From assembly GCA_031841125.1 (NCBI GenBank), contig CM063112.1, positions 9,946,603 through 10,010,602 on the forward strand: 64,000 nucleotides of DNA. Reading direction: 5' to 3'. The notes beneath the pieces were generated by a model. The model was not told the DNA's origin and searched no databases. It saw only the letters and a program-made list of their open reading frames with translations. Below are positions 44,354 to 56,164 of this stretch, piece by piece. A program made the translations under genes and the position numbers. The DNA is from Acanthococcus lagerstroemiae. Lineage: Eukaryota > Arthropoda > Insecta > Hemiptera > Eriococcidae. Each line of letters opens with the position of its first letter. Position 1 is the first letter of the stretch.

Positions 44354-45770
44354 CCTCCCTTTCTGCTGATATTATCCTCCGAAATTCGAAAGTAAAGCTC
44401 CTGAAAACGACGAAACTGCTCTTTCAAGATCCAGCAAAACAACGAACTCTGCGCTTTGCGTCGAAATTACGCCCACCGATCCGTAAATCGCGCAACGGAA
44501 CTGTAATGAACGCGAGCGTACCGCAACGGCTACATTAAATCCGACGCGCGGCGCGGTGATGCGGTCGTATAAGTCTCGTTGCATGTGTATCCTGGGAGAG
44601 AGAGAGGGAGAGCGCGAGGGAGAGCTCTCGTTGTTTAACACATCTTCGATTACGAATTGACAATTTCATTAGTCGATTTTAATTAAATCTAAGGCAACAA
44701 CGCGGCTGCGAAGCGCGGCGGCGAGGACGCCGAAACCTCGGCTGCGACTCTTGACGCCCCGAAATTTCCGCCAGGGATATGTGCACGCTACAGTAAACTG
44801 ATAACAATATGTATGCATGAAATTTGAATAGGAAATTTGCGCGCAGATTATATAAGGGTGTCAAATGCAGTTAGGTATACAAAGTAGAAGCCGTGGCTGC
44901 GGCGGCGGTGGTGGTGGTGATGGCGGCGGCGGCGGGCTGTTATTATACGTATCACTGAACTTCGCAAGTATCCGGCGAAGCGTGCTAAAGCCGTACAGTG
45001 AGTACAACCGCGCCGCGACCTGCGACTAACTCTACAACAGAAGCAAAGCGCCGCAATAATTGATAATCTGCTAACAATGCCACAATTTACCAACCGTTTT
45101 GTACTCGTCTCCGCAGCATCCCAGCTATGTCCTCAGTACGACTCAACACCTTCGCATCGGCATTAAGCCGGGGGGAGAATCTTCTTGCTGGGCTGCGCAG
45201 GTCGAATAAAGAGGTATTGACTTTTTTCCTCCCGATTATCAAAAAAATTAGTGAGTTATTACCTTTTCCTGGTGTTAGTATTGGAGGCTACTTTATCGTT
45301 TGTCTATAGTTCCCAGTTTTACCATCAGCAACAGCTAATTGCTTACAAATTTGTATATACTCAAAGGAGAAGGTAGTACAATTTGGGTATCATTACCTAA
45401 GAGATGTGGTCGCTCTGTGGCTGAATAGTAACGTACCACTGCAGGTTTCATACTGGCGTCGGAACTAGTGAACAGGTTTCATCTCTCTCTTTCTCCCTGT
45501 CAGAGGTGATAAGCTATTTGGAAAAGCCAATAACAATAGTAATAATAATAAGCCTTCATTTGTTAAGACTTGTATATACTCATATTTGTCTTAACGTACA
45601 CACTCCAAGCTGCTACCACCCTATGCCCTGCTTTTGGACAAAGGCATTCCTCAACCAATCCATTCTGATTTTTCATACGTTACCCTATGGAACAGATTGC
45701 TCTGAAGAAATGTATCTATGTCATCTTTGACAGTATGATAATAACGTAGGATACAATTATACAACTTTTA
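44354..45770. other. No gene recognised; GC-rich low-complexity stretch
   Basis: A (GGT/GGC)n-like tract lies at 44894-44938, and 44500-45120 is CpG-rich. No frame shows a domain. A weak tRNA-like text (GTGGCTGAATAGTAACGTAC) at 45417 resembles the SINE heads but its box B is not convincing. Confidence 0.35.
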
Positions 45771-46590
45771 ATGCGCCCATTTACGGGCATGGGCCCCCCA
45801 CCCTCTTCCAGCAGTTTTCAACTCGGGTATCTCTCCCCCCATGCAGCTCCCGCATGTTGTTTTCTTTTATCCTCCTATCTTGTTGCTGGTTTCCCTATTT
45901 CCTTTGTGAGTCCCTGGATACCCAATCCAAAATTTTCCTTTCCCTTCTGTCCTTCCTCCCTCTGGCCATCCGGCCTGCTTAATCAAATTTTACTCCGGTA
46001 GTTCCCAAAGCATCTCACGAATAACGCCTTTGGCGCCCTTTGCTTCCTCGGCCCTCAGAGTGGTCTTCGGGTGGCCGTCTCGAAAGATAGCCACCTTATG
46101 ACCCTCCTCTGCCGCCGCCGAAGCATAGGTCGTCGTCCTACTCTGCTTTGGCGGTGCCTTCTCAGGTATCTCTTACCTGACAACGGAGTTCCCGCAGAGG
46201 CTCCCTGTTTAGGTGTGCTCTCCTTGGTTCCTCCATCGTCCTCCTGCTGTCTCCGCTTTTCACGTTGCGCCTTCCTTCTCTGCGCTCCTGATCTTTTTCT
46301 CTTTTCCTCATCTATTGTGTTAACGACGGATCCCTGGTTCCCTGGTCCACCCGCTTGTGTCCCTGGTTCCCTGTTCTCCGGCTCCCCGTCTCCATCTTCT
46401 CGCCCAGTGTCACTCGATCCATCAGCTCTCTAGCGTCCTTGTCAGCCCGGCTTTCGTCAGCCCCAGCAGGTTCGCTTTCCTTACTTAGAAAAAAAAAAAG
46501 CAAACAGACTGATATTTGAGACTCCATACAGTTCCGACGAGTGCCGGAGAAATAGACAGTCCACTGTGGCAGCGCTCCAAATACCACGGC
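45771..46590 (-). other. Possible LINE ORF1-like remnant
   Basis: The minus strand from 46587 encodes a charged stretch, and then, in a shifted frame near 46110-46000, HKVAIFRDGHPKTTLRAEEA with GVIREML and a stop. The pattern recalls the short KIAIV-type block of some LINE first ORFs, but I cannot match it firmly. The opposite strand's 120-residue frame is probably a shadow. Confidence 0.2.
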
Positions 46591-46800
46591 AAGCTTACTT
46601 ACTGAAGAAGGTCAGCCGGTATCCCTCAGGTTCCTATTCGCGACTGTTCTAACTCAACAGCCATGCATCCCCTCAGCATAGGTAACACCAACTGTGGGAT
46701 TAGGCCCGTAGCTGTACTGAGATACAAGCTAAGGAAAGAAGGGGGTAGGCAACTCATTGTCTGTCGTACACGGGTCACCCAACATTGGTGACAGGCTCAT

Positions 46801-46945
46801 GTAAACTGCACAGACTGGGTAGTCAGGTAAAGAAAACAACATGTAAACTGCACACCCAAAGAAATAAATTTTCTGATAGAAAAATTGTAAATTGCACACG
46901 TATAGAAATAAAATTTGGGATCAGAAAAAGTGTGAATTGCACACC
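46801..46945 (+). repeat. About 45-bp direct repeats with GTAAACTGCACAC motif
   Basis: GTAAACTGCACAG at 46801, GTAAACTGCACAC at 46843, GTAAATTGCACAC at 46887 and GTGAATTGCACAC at 46932 recur at intervals of 42-45, with AAAGAAATAAA-TTT-(C/G)TGAT-AGAAAAA between. The complementary motif appears four times at 48324-48489. Confidence 0.75.
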
Positions 46946-47303
46946 CATGTAGAAGATTGGCGCATCCAAATTTCTGGAAAGAAGGCTTCAAATCTCAAAC
47001 ACTAGAGCCGCAGAACTCTAGCAATACATTTTGAAATAAAATGTAAACATATCCATAGTATGGGTTACTTTTCCATGAGAGGAAGGGAGGGATTTGGAGA
47101 GAAATTAAATTTCCTGAGATGACTAACCTCTCAATTCCGCAGAGTTCTCCATTACTAAACAATAAAGCTTACAATTTCGAAATATCCACACGTATACCAT
47201 CGTACCATTGAAATATCTATATCGGTATATATTATGCTTCTGAAATATACATATCTGCGTATTCTTGAAGGAAACAGAGATGTCAGCGTTCCCCAAAAAT
47301 ATA

Positions 47304-48053
47304 AACGCGTTCACTTTGTTCTTGTTTGTGGAGGTGCTTCATTTGTGAACGCGTTCCCATTTGCAAATGGGAGTTGACATCTCTGACTGTAGTCATTCCT
47401 CTCTCCGTTCTCTGCGTTCTCGTTCACGAAACGAAACGAACGCGTTCCTGCCCTTTCTTGTTCATGTGAGAAGAAGAACGCGTTCACTTTGTTCTCGTTT
47501 GTGGAGGGGCTACATTCATGAACATGTTCCCGTTCACAAACGGGAGTTGACATCTCTGACTTTAGTCATTCCTCTCTCCGTTCTCGTTACAAGATGAAAT
47601 TAACGCTTTCCTGCCCTTTCTTGTTCATGTGAGAAGAAGAACGCGCTCACTTTGTTCTCGTTTGTGGAGGTGCTCCATGCGTGAACGCGTTCCTGTTTGC
47701 AAACGGGAGTTGACATCTTTGACTGTAGTCATTCCTCTGTCTGTGTTCTCATTCACAAAACGAAACGAACGCATTCTTGCCCTTTCTTGTTCATATGAGA
47801 AGAAGAACGCGTTCACTTTGTTCTCGTTTGTGGAGGGGCTACATTCATGAACATGTTCCCGTTCACGAATGGGAGTTGACATCTCTAACTGTAGTCATTC
47901 CTCTCTCCGTTCTCGTTCACAAAATGAAATGAACACTTTCCTGCCCTTTCTTGTTCATGTGAGAAGAAGAACGCGCTCACTTTGTTCTTGTTTGTGGAGG
48001 TGCTCCATTTGTGAACGCGTTCCCGTTTGCAAATGGGAGTTGACATCTCTGAT
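47304..48053 (+). repeat. 165-bp tandem repeat, about 4.5 copies
   Basis: Units starting AACGCGTTCACTTTGTTC or AACGCGCTCACTTTGTTC begin at 47304, 47477, 47640, 47806 and 47970 (periods 173, 163, 166, 164). Each contains GTGGAGG-GCT, a palindromic-looking AACGCGTTCC or AACATGTTCC, GGGAGTTGACATCT, GTAGTCATTCCTC and CTTTCTTGTTCATGTGAGAAGAAG. The reading frames on both strands repeat in step and are not proteins. The array is bracketed by GTGTGCAATTTAC motif clusters. Confidence 0.9.
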
Positions 48054-48323
48054 AGGAAAGGGGGTAATTTGAACATTTGAAATACCTTTAGACCGCAGGT
48101 CATTGTTTTTCCATCGAGGAAAGGGAAACATGAGACAGTATCTAAGAATGGTCATTCAAACAATATCCTAAAATAGTTCTACAAAGTCTGTAGAAACTCA
48201 CCAGACAGTATAAGCAGCAAGCATCATAACTACAAAGAAATCCATGCGCTGAAGAAGATCAGAGACCATCGCCTTTCTCGTCAACATGATAAATGAAAAT
48301 GACTTATGGCTTTTTCTTGTGCT

Positions 48324-48489
48324 GTGTGCAATTTACGATTCATGTTTTGCTGCCGACCTTTTATAAGTGTGTGCAATTCACACTTTCTTTGTACACCTTC
48401 ATCTTTTCACAATACGTGCAATTTACAATTTTCACATGTGGTTTGCACAGTAGGAAAAAACCCTCTGCTGGAAAGAGTGTGCAATTTAC
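48324..48489 (+). repeat. GTGTGCAATTTAC motif cluster, opposite orientation to left cluster
   Basis: GTGTGCAATTTAC at 48324, GTGTGCAATTCAC at 48369, ACGTGCAATTTAC at 48415 and GTGTGCAATTTAC at 48477. These are the reverse complement of the motif at 46801-46945, so the two clusters form subterminal inverted repeats around the 165-bp array. Confidence 0.75.
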
Positions 48490-51400
48490 TTTCTCCCTTG
48501 GTGACGGCCCTCACTGCTACATACCCGATTTTAAGAGGCGGCATCTTTGCCGTCTGCGCCGCACGACCATTCCAACTTTACGTCGTCGGGTCTTTATTTC
48601 GCATCCTACGTTGGGTTCCCCGCCTAAGGCACAGATTCCGAGTGCGGGACGTGCTTAACTGTAAGGACTGAAAGAAGTTAAGACCCTAGCATCAGGTCCT
48701 CGGGTGCGCCAAACCCGCCCTTGTCAGCTGCAAGCCCTTGAGATTCCCTATTAATCGAATTTTACAACAGGCAGGGTTACCGTGGGGAAATTTTACTACC
48801 CGTCCCCAGACGGGGACAGTTAAAATTAATTATTTCTTTTATTTCAATTAATAATATAATCTGATTCATTCTATCTATATTTTTTTCTTTTAATTTTATA
48901 ATATATTTTTTATTTTATTTAATTATAAACTTTTATTTAATTTCTTTCATAACGTCTAGTGCTAAGGGCTGAAATTCAGACAGTTAATGTCTAAAATTTC
49001 ATGTCAAATTGATGTCGACGCCGGCATTGCAATCAATTTGGATCGATTTGTAGTCAACAACCCCGGAGCTATGTGGACGAGAAATCGAATCCGTGATGAG
49101 TCGATTCGTAATCGAGACAAGAGGTCGATTTGACGTTAAGAACGTCGGTTTAACGGGTAGTAGATGCCCTGATTTATCAGTTTTTTGAAATTTGTATCAG
49201 AACTTTTAGCTTTATGAACGACAGTTTTTTGTAACACGTTTTCCATGGGGGACAGTGAATGCAGTACTTTGAAAATGTAATAAAATTGGCAAACAAGGTT
49301 TTTATGTTCATCTCTGGTATCGAAGTGGCTTTTTAAATTAGAATTTCACTTTATGATTTGAACTTTTCAACGCGTATGGCTTCTCTGATATTGAGAAGAG
49401 GCATCAAATAACTTGAAACCCTTCGGCCGCAGTACTATTCGTCATCTTTGAAAATATTTTCAGACTGAAGATTTTTCATCAAACGGACCCAAAAATTGTC
49501 TTGTTCTCTCGTTTGTTTCATCTTAGAACCTCGGGTAGCCCCTCATAGGAAATGTCGTAAATGACATTATTATCCACTGCCCGCCGTCTGGCCCATCGAA
49601 ACAGGGGCATCCAATCCTGTACCATTGTGACGCACAGGACACCTATCAATCTGTCTTACATCTTCGACGAGCTCCGTGGCCGCGAGATTTCGCTACCCGA
49701 TGGCGCACGCATCTTGAGCGCGCGACGGGCGGGAAATGTGTAACGCGTCTGCAACTCTGCATTCAGGAAGAAAACGGCAGCAGCGTTACGGGGGTCAAAG
49801 GTTAACATTTTGTAACTCCGCGCGGCAGACTGCCCATAAATATTCAGCGAGTTGCTTTTTAAATGTTTGAATAATTAGGCAATTATGTTAATTCGAGCGG
49901 CACCGTTCTCGCAAGGTCATTGCCAATCGATTTTTCGTCGATAACAATCACGGAGTCGCGGGGATGAAGCACGGGGAGGGAGGAGGGTACAAAGAGAGAG
50001 AGAGTGAGAGTAAGTGCGACAGAGAGATGATGATTGAGCCAGAAAAAGGTTATTACGCGTACCCCTTTCCTAATTCGCATTTTGTTGTTTGTTTCCCTTT
50101 CTCTCTCTTGTGTACTCTGGGCGGCGAGTCGTTTTTCGCCGTCCACAAAAAAAGTGTGTCTGTGCATAATATCGTGAAAGTGAATTCGGTCGTATACGCG
50201 GTTTCCAGAGAAGACGACGACGACGACGGGCAGGCTGGCGGCGGGTACAGCAGGCCAAACAGAGAGAGGCCTGCAGCATACACACATACTCTCGCCACTT
50301 CCTTATTACAATTGCTAATGCGATACAATATTCCCAGTTGCCCGCCTTTCTCATTCATACTTTTGCATACCCAAGTTCCGCGTGTACGTCTGAGCCGGGA
50401 GTCCCTTTTTAACATGCAAACGTTGTTGTGCACAGCAAAGTCGGAGTGAGGATTTTATACGCTTTCCAGGACCGCTGGCTGCGGTCTTCGATTCAGTAGT
50501 GCGCGCCTCCGGTTTTGTTAAACACGTTATTGTCGAGTTTTTTTTCCTGCTTACGCTGTGTGTTTTGGCCGCACAAGCGGAGCGCAGAAACGCGCCCCGA
50601 AAAAGGAGTTGTTGACTGTGCCACAGTGAGCGAAGGGCACGCGGCGGAGAGAGGGAGTGAGACGTTGCGATGGCGTGAGGTCCGGCTGGTGGTTGGCATC
50701 TTGGCTACGTCTGCGTCCTCCTTGGTACCCCCGGCTCGACGTCTGCAGATGACCATCGTGAACGTACGTACCTTGATGTTGTTTTTCTTCTCTCTCTCTC
50801 TCTCTCTTTGGCTCTCTCTGTCGTTTATGTGCTGCGGCGTTCGATTATGCGCGGTTACGTGCGAAGGACCGCCATCGAGGTGGAGGCGATCGACTGCAGG
50901 ACGAAGGTCGCGGTCGGCGTTGTACGAGTTCTTGGGAGGCAAAGAGGGGATATAACTGACTAGTCAGCTTGTCTCATCACAGTTGCATGTCATGAGCAGC
51001 CGGGACGACTTGTCACGGAAGGTGTGTGCAGATCGTCTAATGAAGGTTAAGGTACTGCAGCTGACTATCCGAGGCTCGAATTGTGTGTGGCGAGTTTTCA
51101 GGTGGAGCTGGAAGTTACCCTCCTCCCAAATAACTAGTCTAAGAGAATTTCGTTGTCTATAAGTGCAAAACTGAAGTATGTCTTTAAACTTGGGCAGCCC
51201 TGCGCGGACCGAGTTCATAGGTACTTTCTCAGTAGACTACTGCGGGCGTGTCCAGTTTCTGTGGAGCCGCGTTTTGGAAGCTAACTAAAGACTGAAAACA
51301 AGCAGTCCTACCAACACCTGAGTTTTCTGAAGGAAACTGAAATGAACGCGCTTTATTTTTGCCCTCGAGTAACAGAACCTCCCGGCGAAATCGAAGACAC
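48490..51400. other. No gene recognised; GA/CT-rich and CpG-rich stretches
   Basis: Includes a very AT-rich segment (48840-48960) and a CpG-rich block with GA and CT runs (49970-50900). Long overlapping frames on both strands in 49960-50955 carry no known domain. This could be a promoter or first-exon region of an unidentified gene, but I cannot show it. Confidence 0.35.
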
Positions 51401-51409
51401 AACTCTGGT

Positions 51410-51528
51410 TAGAGCACGTGGGAACACCCGAGTGCTGGCACGTTCCGCGTAGTGAATTTTGTAAATTGGCGGACACCAAGCGACTCAAAATGGCGGATGT
51501 CAGTACTCGGGTGTTTCCAAGTGCTGTA
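51410..51528. mobile_element. Hairpin element, copy E (left arm partly deleted)
   Basis: TAGAGCACGTGGGAACACCC with GAGTGCTG at 51410 is mirrored by CAGTACTCGGGTGTTTCCAA with GTGCTGTA ending at 51528. The right arm continues inward with GACTCAAAATGGCGGATGT, which has no left counterpart. The loop word CCGCGTAGTGAATTTTG is shared with copy D, and CAAAATGGCG with copies A and B. Confidence 0.75.
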
Positions 51529-51579
51529 GTTTAAGATGTGAATTTGCCGGCTGCAGATTCATAGTTTCATTTCGCACAG

Positions 51580-51690
51580 TGTATGGTGGTGCACATACGC
51601 TAAATTGTCTCCCCGGACACACCGCAGCCCTGGCTCCGGAAACTGCTCTTTCGAGTATCGCGTCGGTGACCGGAGGGAAGCAGATCCGTA
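51580..51690 (-). repeat. Dispersed 110-bp repeat (zinc-finger-like), copy 4
   Basis: On the minus strand GGTCACCGACGCGATACTCG then AAAGAGCAGTTTCCGGAGCC and AGGGCTGCGGTGTGTCCGGG match copies 2 and 3. The frame matching the finger gives CGVSGETI and a stop. It lies just downstream of hairpin copy E. Confidence 0.65.
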
Positions 51691-54600
51691 GTTTAGGATC
51701 GTTTGTATTGCTGTTAGCTGTTGATTCCGTACCAAGGCTACTCATGTAACACTCGCGTTTTTCACTCTTTGTTTTTCTTGTGCAAAATCAGCGTCTCACC
51801 TGTTGACGAATTTACACGTGGTGTCACTGCGATTTATAAATTCGTCGGATCAGCGGCAGTTTCCGATGGACAGCAGGTAGTTGGAAATAGCGAACAATAC
51901 GATTGTCAAGGTTACCGAATCCGAATAGATTCGAGCAATGATCGTGCTCGCATTTTCTCTACTTCGCTTTTGTTATCCACTGTATGAATTTTAAAATTCA
52001 AATGCGTGTTATATTCTGTACCCCCCTTCTGTCCCGAGCATGCGCGACCTTATTGATGCTCGGTTGACATCCAGCTCTTTTCGCTACTATTCTGAACTTC
52101 ACCGCACGTCGGCTGGTAGATCGCGTCCCGGCTGCGCGGTCACTTTGACCTAAAGCTCCATGTTCTTGTTACTGAAAAATGAGAAGAAATTCAGTACACC
52201 CCCCCCCTCCTCCCCCAATAACAGTAATAGAACAACGTAAAATTTAGTTATGTGTCTGCACTTTACCCCTCTTTCTTGGCCCCCTCAGGGTGCCTCATTT
52301 TTTCCATTTTAAGTCACCTAAAGTCATTTTTGGTCATTTCCCCTTAAAATGGTTGTTTAACTCATTTTTGGGGAAGCTCCTTCAAATCTTGGAAATTATG
52401 CTGATTATGAAGAAAATGGTTTATTTCCTTTATTTTGTGCTTCCGCTAAGCAATGTACATCAGATTGAACTTCAGTTCTCCGGCATATTGCAGCAGAAAC
52501 TTCCACGCAACTCTAGCTAGTCAGTTAGGGGTTGAAAATGTATGATGAGTTGTGTGTTAAGAGAGAAGTACAAAAAAAGAAGGAAAAAAATTTCAAATGG
52601 TCTCTAGGTCATTTTTTGTATTTAGTAAAGTGATTTTCCCATTTTCCTTTTCTGAAGTTTCGAGTAGTCACCCTGGTGCCCTTCCGAAATCACTTCGCCT
52701 TACCTTACCTCGAAGTATTCAAAAATCTATGAATATATTTGTCTAGCATGATGTCTCGTGCGTAGCATGATGCAAAACAAATTTTTTTCAAAAATTGACC
52801 AAGAAACTCCTACCTTCTCCCCCCTCGGGAATTTTTTTTTTTTCAACGTTATAAGTATCAGCCCTCTACAGAAAGGCTTATATGCTTATGACTTTGCGAA
52901 TTACGATGGTGATGACTGATCATAAATTTAATAACTTAGCGATTTTCGTGAGGCAAAAAATTTTTTTGAATTCTTTTCTGTAAAGTATGGTGCAAAATTT
53001 CAATTTTCTTGAGAATTTTCCCTAGTGGTGCAAAATTTTGATTTTTCAGAGTGTAGCAGTGTTTTTTTTCCAATTTTTCCGAGTGCAGCAAAAATGCGTG
53101 TGTAGCACTTGCACGCCTGCTACACCCAACTGGCCACTCCTGTCTTCAGTTCCTTGTAAACTCTCCCTTAGACGAGTTACTTCGCCAGACAATAAAAGTT
53201 ATTTAAATAATTTGCTTATCTTGTAAATTGAAGGGGTTAAGTTGGTTTTAGCCTCTGTCCCACGTGTTATTTCTCACCTCGTCTTACCATTTTTTGTGTC
53301 CTGAAAACAAATTTTGTACCCAGGGTGGACGCAACTTATCTTATATAGCAAGGGTGGGAGGGGGAATCGAAAATACATATAGATTAAAGTTTATTGTGCA
53401 TCATTAAGCCGACTAAAATAATCCTTGCTTTTTCGACTGGTTACTGAAACTGAGTTTGCTGAACATTTTACCAGTAATCCGACTTTTAATTATGATTAAT
53501 TATCCAAGTGGAGGTGGCTCCGGCCTTGACCCCAGAAGGTGTCTGTCTTGTTCAAATTTCCCTGTAGGAATTGTGGTTGAAATTTGAATGTTAGTAGCCT
53601 CTTTAATTCACATGACATGGGCATATGTCCACATGTCCGATTGTAGTGGTTTGGGATAGTGTGAATACATAATAAAAGTATAAACCTGTGCTGAAGAAAA
53701 TAAATTTGCGCCTTTCGGGGTTTAAGATAGGCAATCTTTTGTTATCATTATGTACAGAAAAATGAGTTCGTTGAAGTACCTAAATAATTCTATTCATCAG
53801 CGCAAATAGAATAGGCTTGAGAGGTTAAGGCCCTCCCCCCATGTCTGAAAAGCTCCCCCTTAAGATATTTAGAGACAGAAAGAAGAAAAGGGGAGAGGGG
53901 TTGATCGACTACGTGGGCTAAAATTCATCAGCGTGGGCCATAGCCTCTCTCCCAGTTCCAAGGCCTATTGGTACTTATGCCCCTCTCCCCACCTTTTCAC
54001 ATACTTTGGTTTTGCTTGTTGCCAATTTCAAAATTCTTTGTCTACACAAATTTCATGGCCAACAGTCAGAACTTTCCTCAATCCTTCTTCCTGAATTTTG
54101 CTAATTGGTTATTTATAAAAGAGATAGAGAGAGTGATCGGGGGGGGGGGGTTGCAACGGTCAACACAAAGGGATAATTACACTGTTACTTCTGTGGGCAT
54201 CTGATTGGAATTTTCATTGTGGTAAGCTAATGATGTGATAGCTTTCTTTGTCTCTTGAAGAACGTGGTACCATACTCATCGGTTGATTTTGGAGTTGTTA
54301 CACCCCCCCCCTTCTTTGAACCTCAATCTCCGACGACTGCGTTATATTAGTCAGACGTGTACAAGTTCTTCTATAATAGTTTTGGGAGGACGTTTGAATT
54401 TTTTCTACTTCGAAATTTCTGATCAACAGTGGAGAGGGGTACAAAAATTTAAACTGATCAACTCCAAAAACAGTTCTCATCTCGGACTTTTAAGTTAACA
54501 AGCCAAAAATTTCGTAAATATTATCACTGAAACCTGTCAAGGGGATATCTGTCAATTGACCGGATTGTTTATGAATTTTACTACAGTTTTTGAAAGTGTG

Positions 54601-55390
54601 TGTATGTGGGGGTGGGGGTACAAATAGAGCTTTCTACCCTTATACTCCCTCTTGATAATGCCTTTGCAAATCAGCTACTTCTATAAATCTTAGGGTCAAT
54701 ACAAAACAGAAAAACTGAATAACACTAATAGGGTCCTTGCTTTTCTTCCAAGCCTTGGACTTTCTAAACTGTAAAATTTGGCTATATCAACAAGCAAAAC
54801 CAAAACTTTTTCTTTTTTAATTCAAATAATTATACCAGCCTGGCTTGCTAAAATAATTGGTGAATAATTGTATTAAGTACATTATTATTCTGAAGAATCA
54901 ATGCTAAATACACTGCCTCCATAAGTCTGTGTTAGTTAATTGATCTAAGTGAGAACTGAAAAGCAAAGAGTAGGAATAAAATAATGATTTTCAAATTTCT
55001 AAAACATATCGACAAAATGCCATCTGGACAGTCTCCTCAGAGCTAGTGAGTTATCGAGTATTGTACAGTTGAGTGGTTGTCGTGGCATAATAGCCTGGAG
55101 GCCTGCCTACTGCCATGAAGCTGCTTCGCTGATCGCTTGGCTCACTCTGGGCATTTCTTTGTACTCGTAAAGTTCTGATGTTCTTGTGTAAAGTGGTGGT
55201 TCTAATATCAGCCGGAGGATGCTGTTCTAAAAAGTTTGAAAAGCTTTGATGTTTGAGTTTCTTGAAGTTCCCCATACTGGCGCTTAGTACTTCCATAGAC
55301 TGGCTTCAGGATCATGTTACTCGTATAAATTGATGGTTTATGATAAAAAGTTATAGTGGATCTGCTACAGGGTGCGGCACGGGAACATAT
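51691..55390. other. No gene recognised
   Basis: About 3.7 kb of mostly AT-rich DNA with poly-C runs (about 52200 and 54303) and poly-G (about 54140). Short frames only. CCCAGGGTGGACGCAAC near 53320 resembles the start of a hAT MITE but no matching end was found. Confidence 0.45.
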
Positions 55391-55570
55391 CTTATTTCAA
55401 ATCGCTGTTGTAATGAAACAAATGAAGTGGGGGGGGGGGGGTTATCAATTGGTGACAGTCGAGTTTATCGAGTTTTTGTTATTTGATTGTCTTTCAAATC
55501 GCTGTAGTAGTGAAACAAGAGGAGGGAGAGAGAGATATCACTCGGCGGCAGTCGAGTTTATCGATCATTC
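55391..55570 (+). repeat. Direct repeat, about 101-bp period, two copies
   Basis: TTTCAAATCGCTGTTGTAAT with GAAACAA at about 55395 recurs as TTTCAAATCGCTGTAGTAGT with GAAACAA at about 55495. Each is followed by a G-rich stretch, TATCA-T-GG-G and CAGTCGAGTTTATCGA. Confidence 0.75.
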
Positions 55571-55659
55571 ATGCATTGAGTGCAATCAAAACTGCATGTA
55601 AAGTAAACGACCCTCAGTGTAAAGCGTTTTTATGTGAAAAAATTTCTGGCCAGTAATTT

Positions 55660-55745
55660 CATATCAGGGAATCGAACCCGCGTCCATTGATACATTTGAC
55701 TGAAATGCATTGATCGTCTAACTACTCGGCCACGGAGCGAATTAC
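55660..55745 (-). repeat. tRNA-derived repeat (SINE head or tRNA pseudogene)
   Basis: On the minus strand CGCTCCGTGGCCGAGTAGTT begins a tRNA-like segment with box A (TGGCCGAGTAG) and a perfect box B (GGGTTCGATTCCC), about 55 bases apart. The anticodon arm is replaced by a longer pairing region (CAATGCATTT with AAATGTATC), and the ends do not pair as an acceptor stem. It is therefore not called as a tRNA gene. No second copy was found here. Confidence 0.6.
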
Positions 55746-56064
55746 AAAATAGCGAATTAAGTACGCATTTAAATATTCACGACGTAGTACAGCTGTTAAC
55801 CGTCGTTACGTTTTAGCTGGCTACTACCTGTTTAATGTGATGCTGTTTGTGCACGTGAACAAACTGAAGACAAGACTGTGATACTCTACTTCATAGTAAT
55901 TAACTGAGCAAATAAAATTTTTGAATTAATTACGCACACAAAAATCACCTGTCTATAATTTAAATAAATAAATTGATACACAACAACAAAAAAAAAAATA
56001 CAGACCATGTCAGCGAAAAACATCGCTGCTTTTGATCAAGTAGTATAAAAAATATCTTCTACAA

Positions 56065-56164
56065 CAAGAGCCAAAAGTGAGTTTACATGACTCGGGAATT
56101 GCTCACTCGCTACGCTCGGTTGCAAACTTTCCCTCGCCATGTAAACACTCACTTTTGACTCTTG
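56065..56164. mobile_element. 100-bp palindromic element
   Basis: CAAGAGCCAAAAGTGAGT at 56065 is mirrored by ACTCACTTTTGACTCTTG ending at 56164, followed inward by TTTACATG and CATGTAAAC. The centre CTCACTCGCTACGCTCGGTT is asymmetric. Likely a short foldback MITE; no target duplication was identified. Confidence 0.65.

Noticed and set aside
45405..45490. tRNA-like text resembling the SINE heads
   Set aside because: Box B is not convincing and no matching body follows; left as a weak note only.
47304..48103. Several repeated ORFs on both strands, and a CRISPR-like periodicity
   Set aside because: The ORFs repeat in step with a 165-bp satellite. Units are far too long, with no short repeat/unique spacer alternation, and the setting is a eukaryotic genome.
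49964..50955. Cluster of long frames on both strands (up to 161 residues)
   Set aside because: GC-rich, GA/CT-rich sequence with open frames in many registers and no domain; noted as a composition island instead.
55672..55740. tRNA gene on the minus strand
   Set aside because: Box A and B are good, but the ends do not form an acceptor stem and the anticodon arm is replaced by a longer pairing region.
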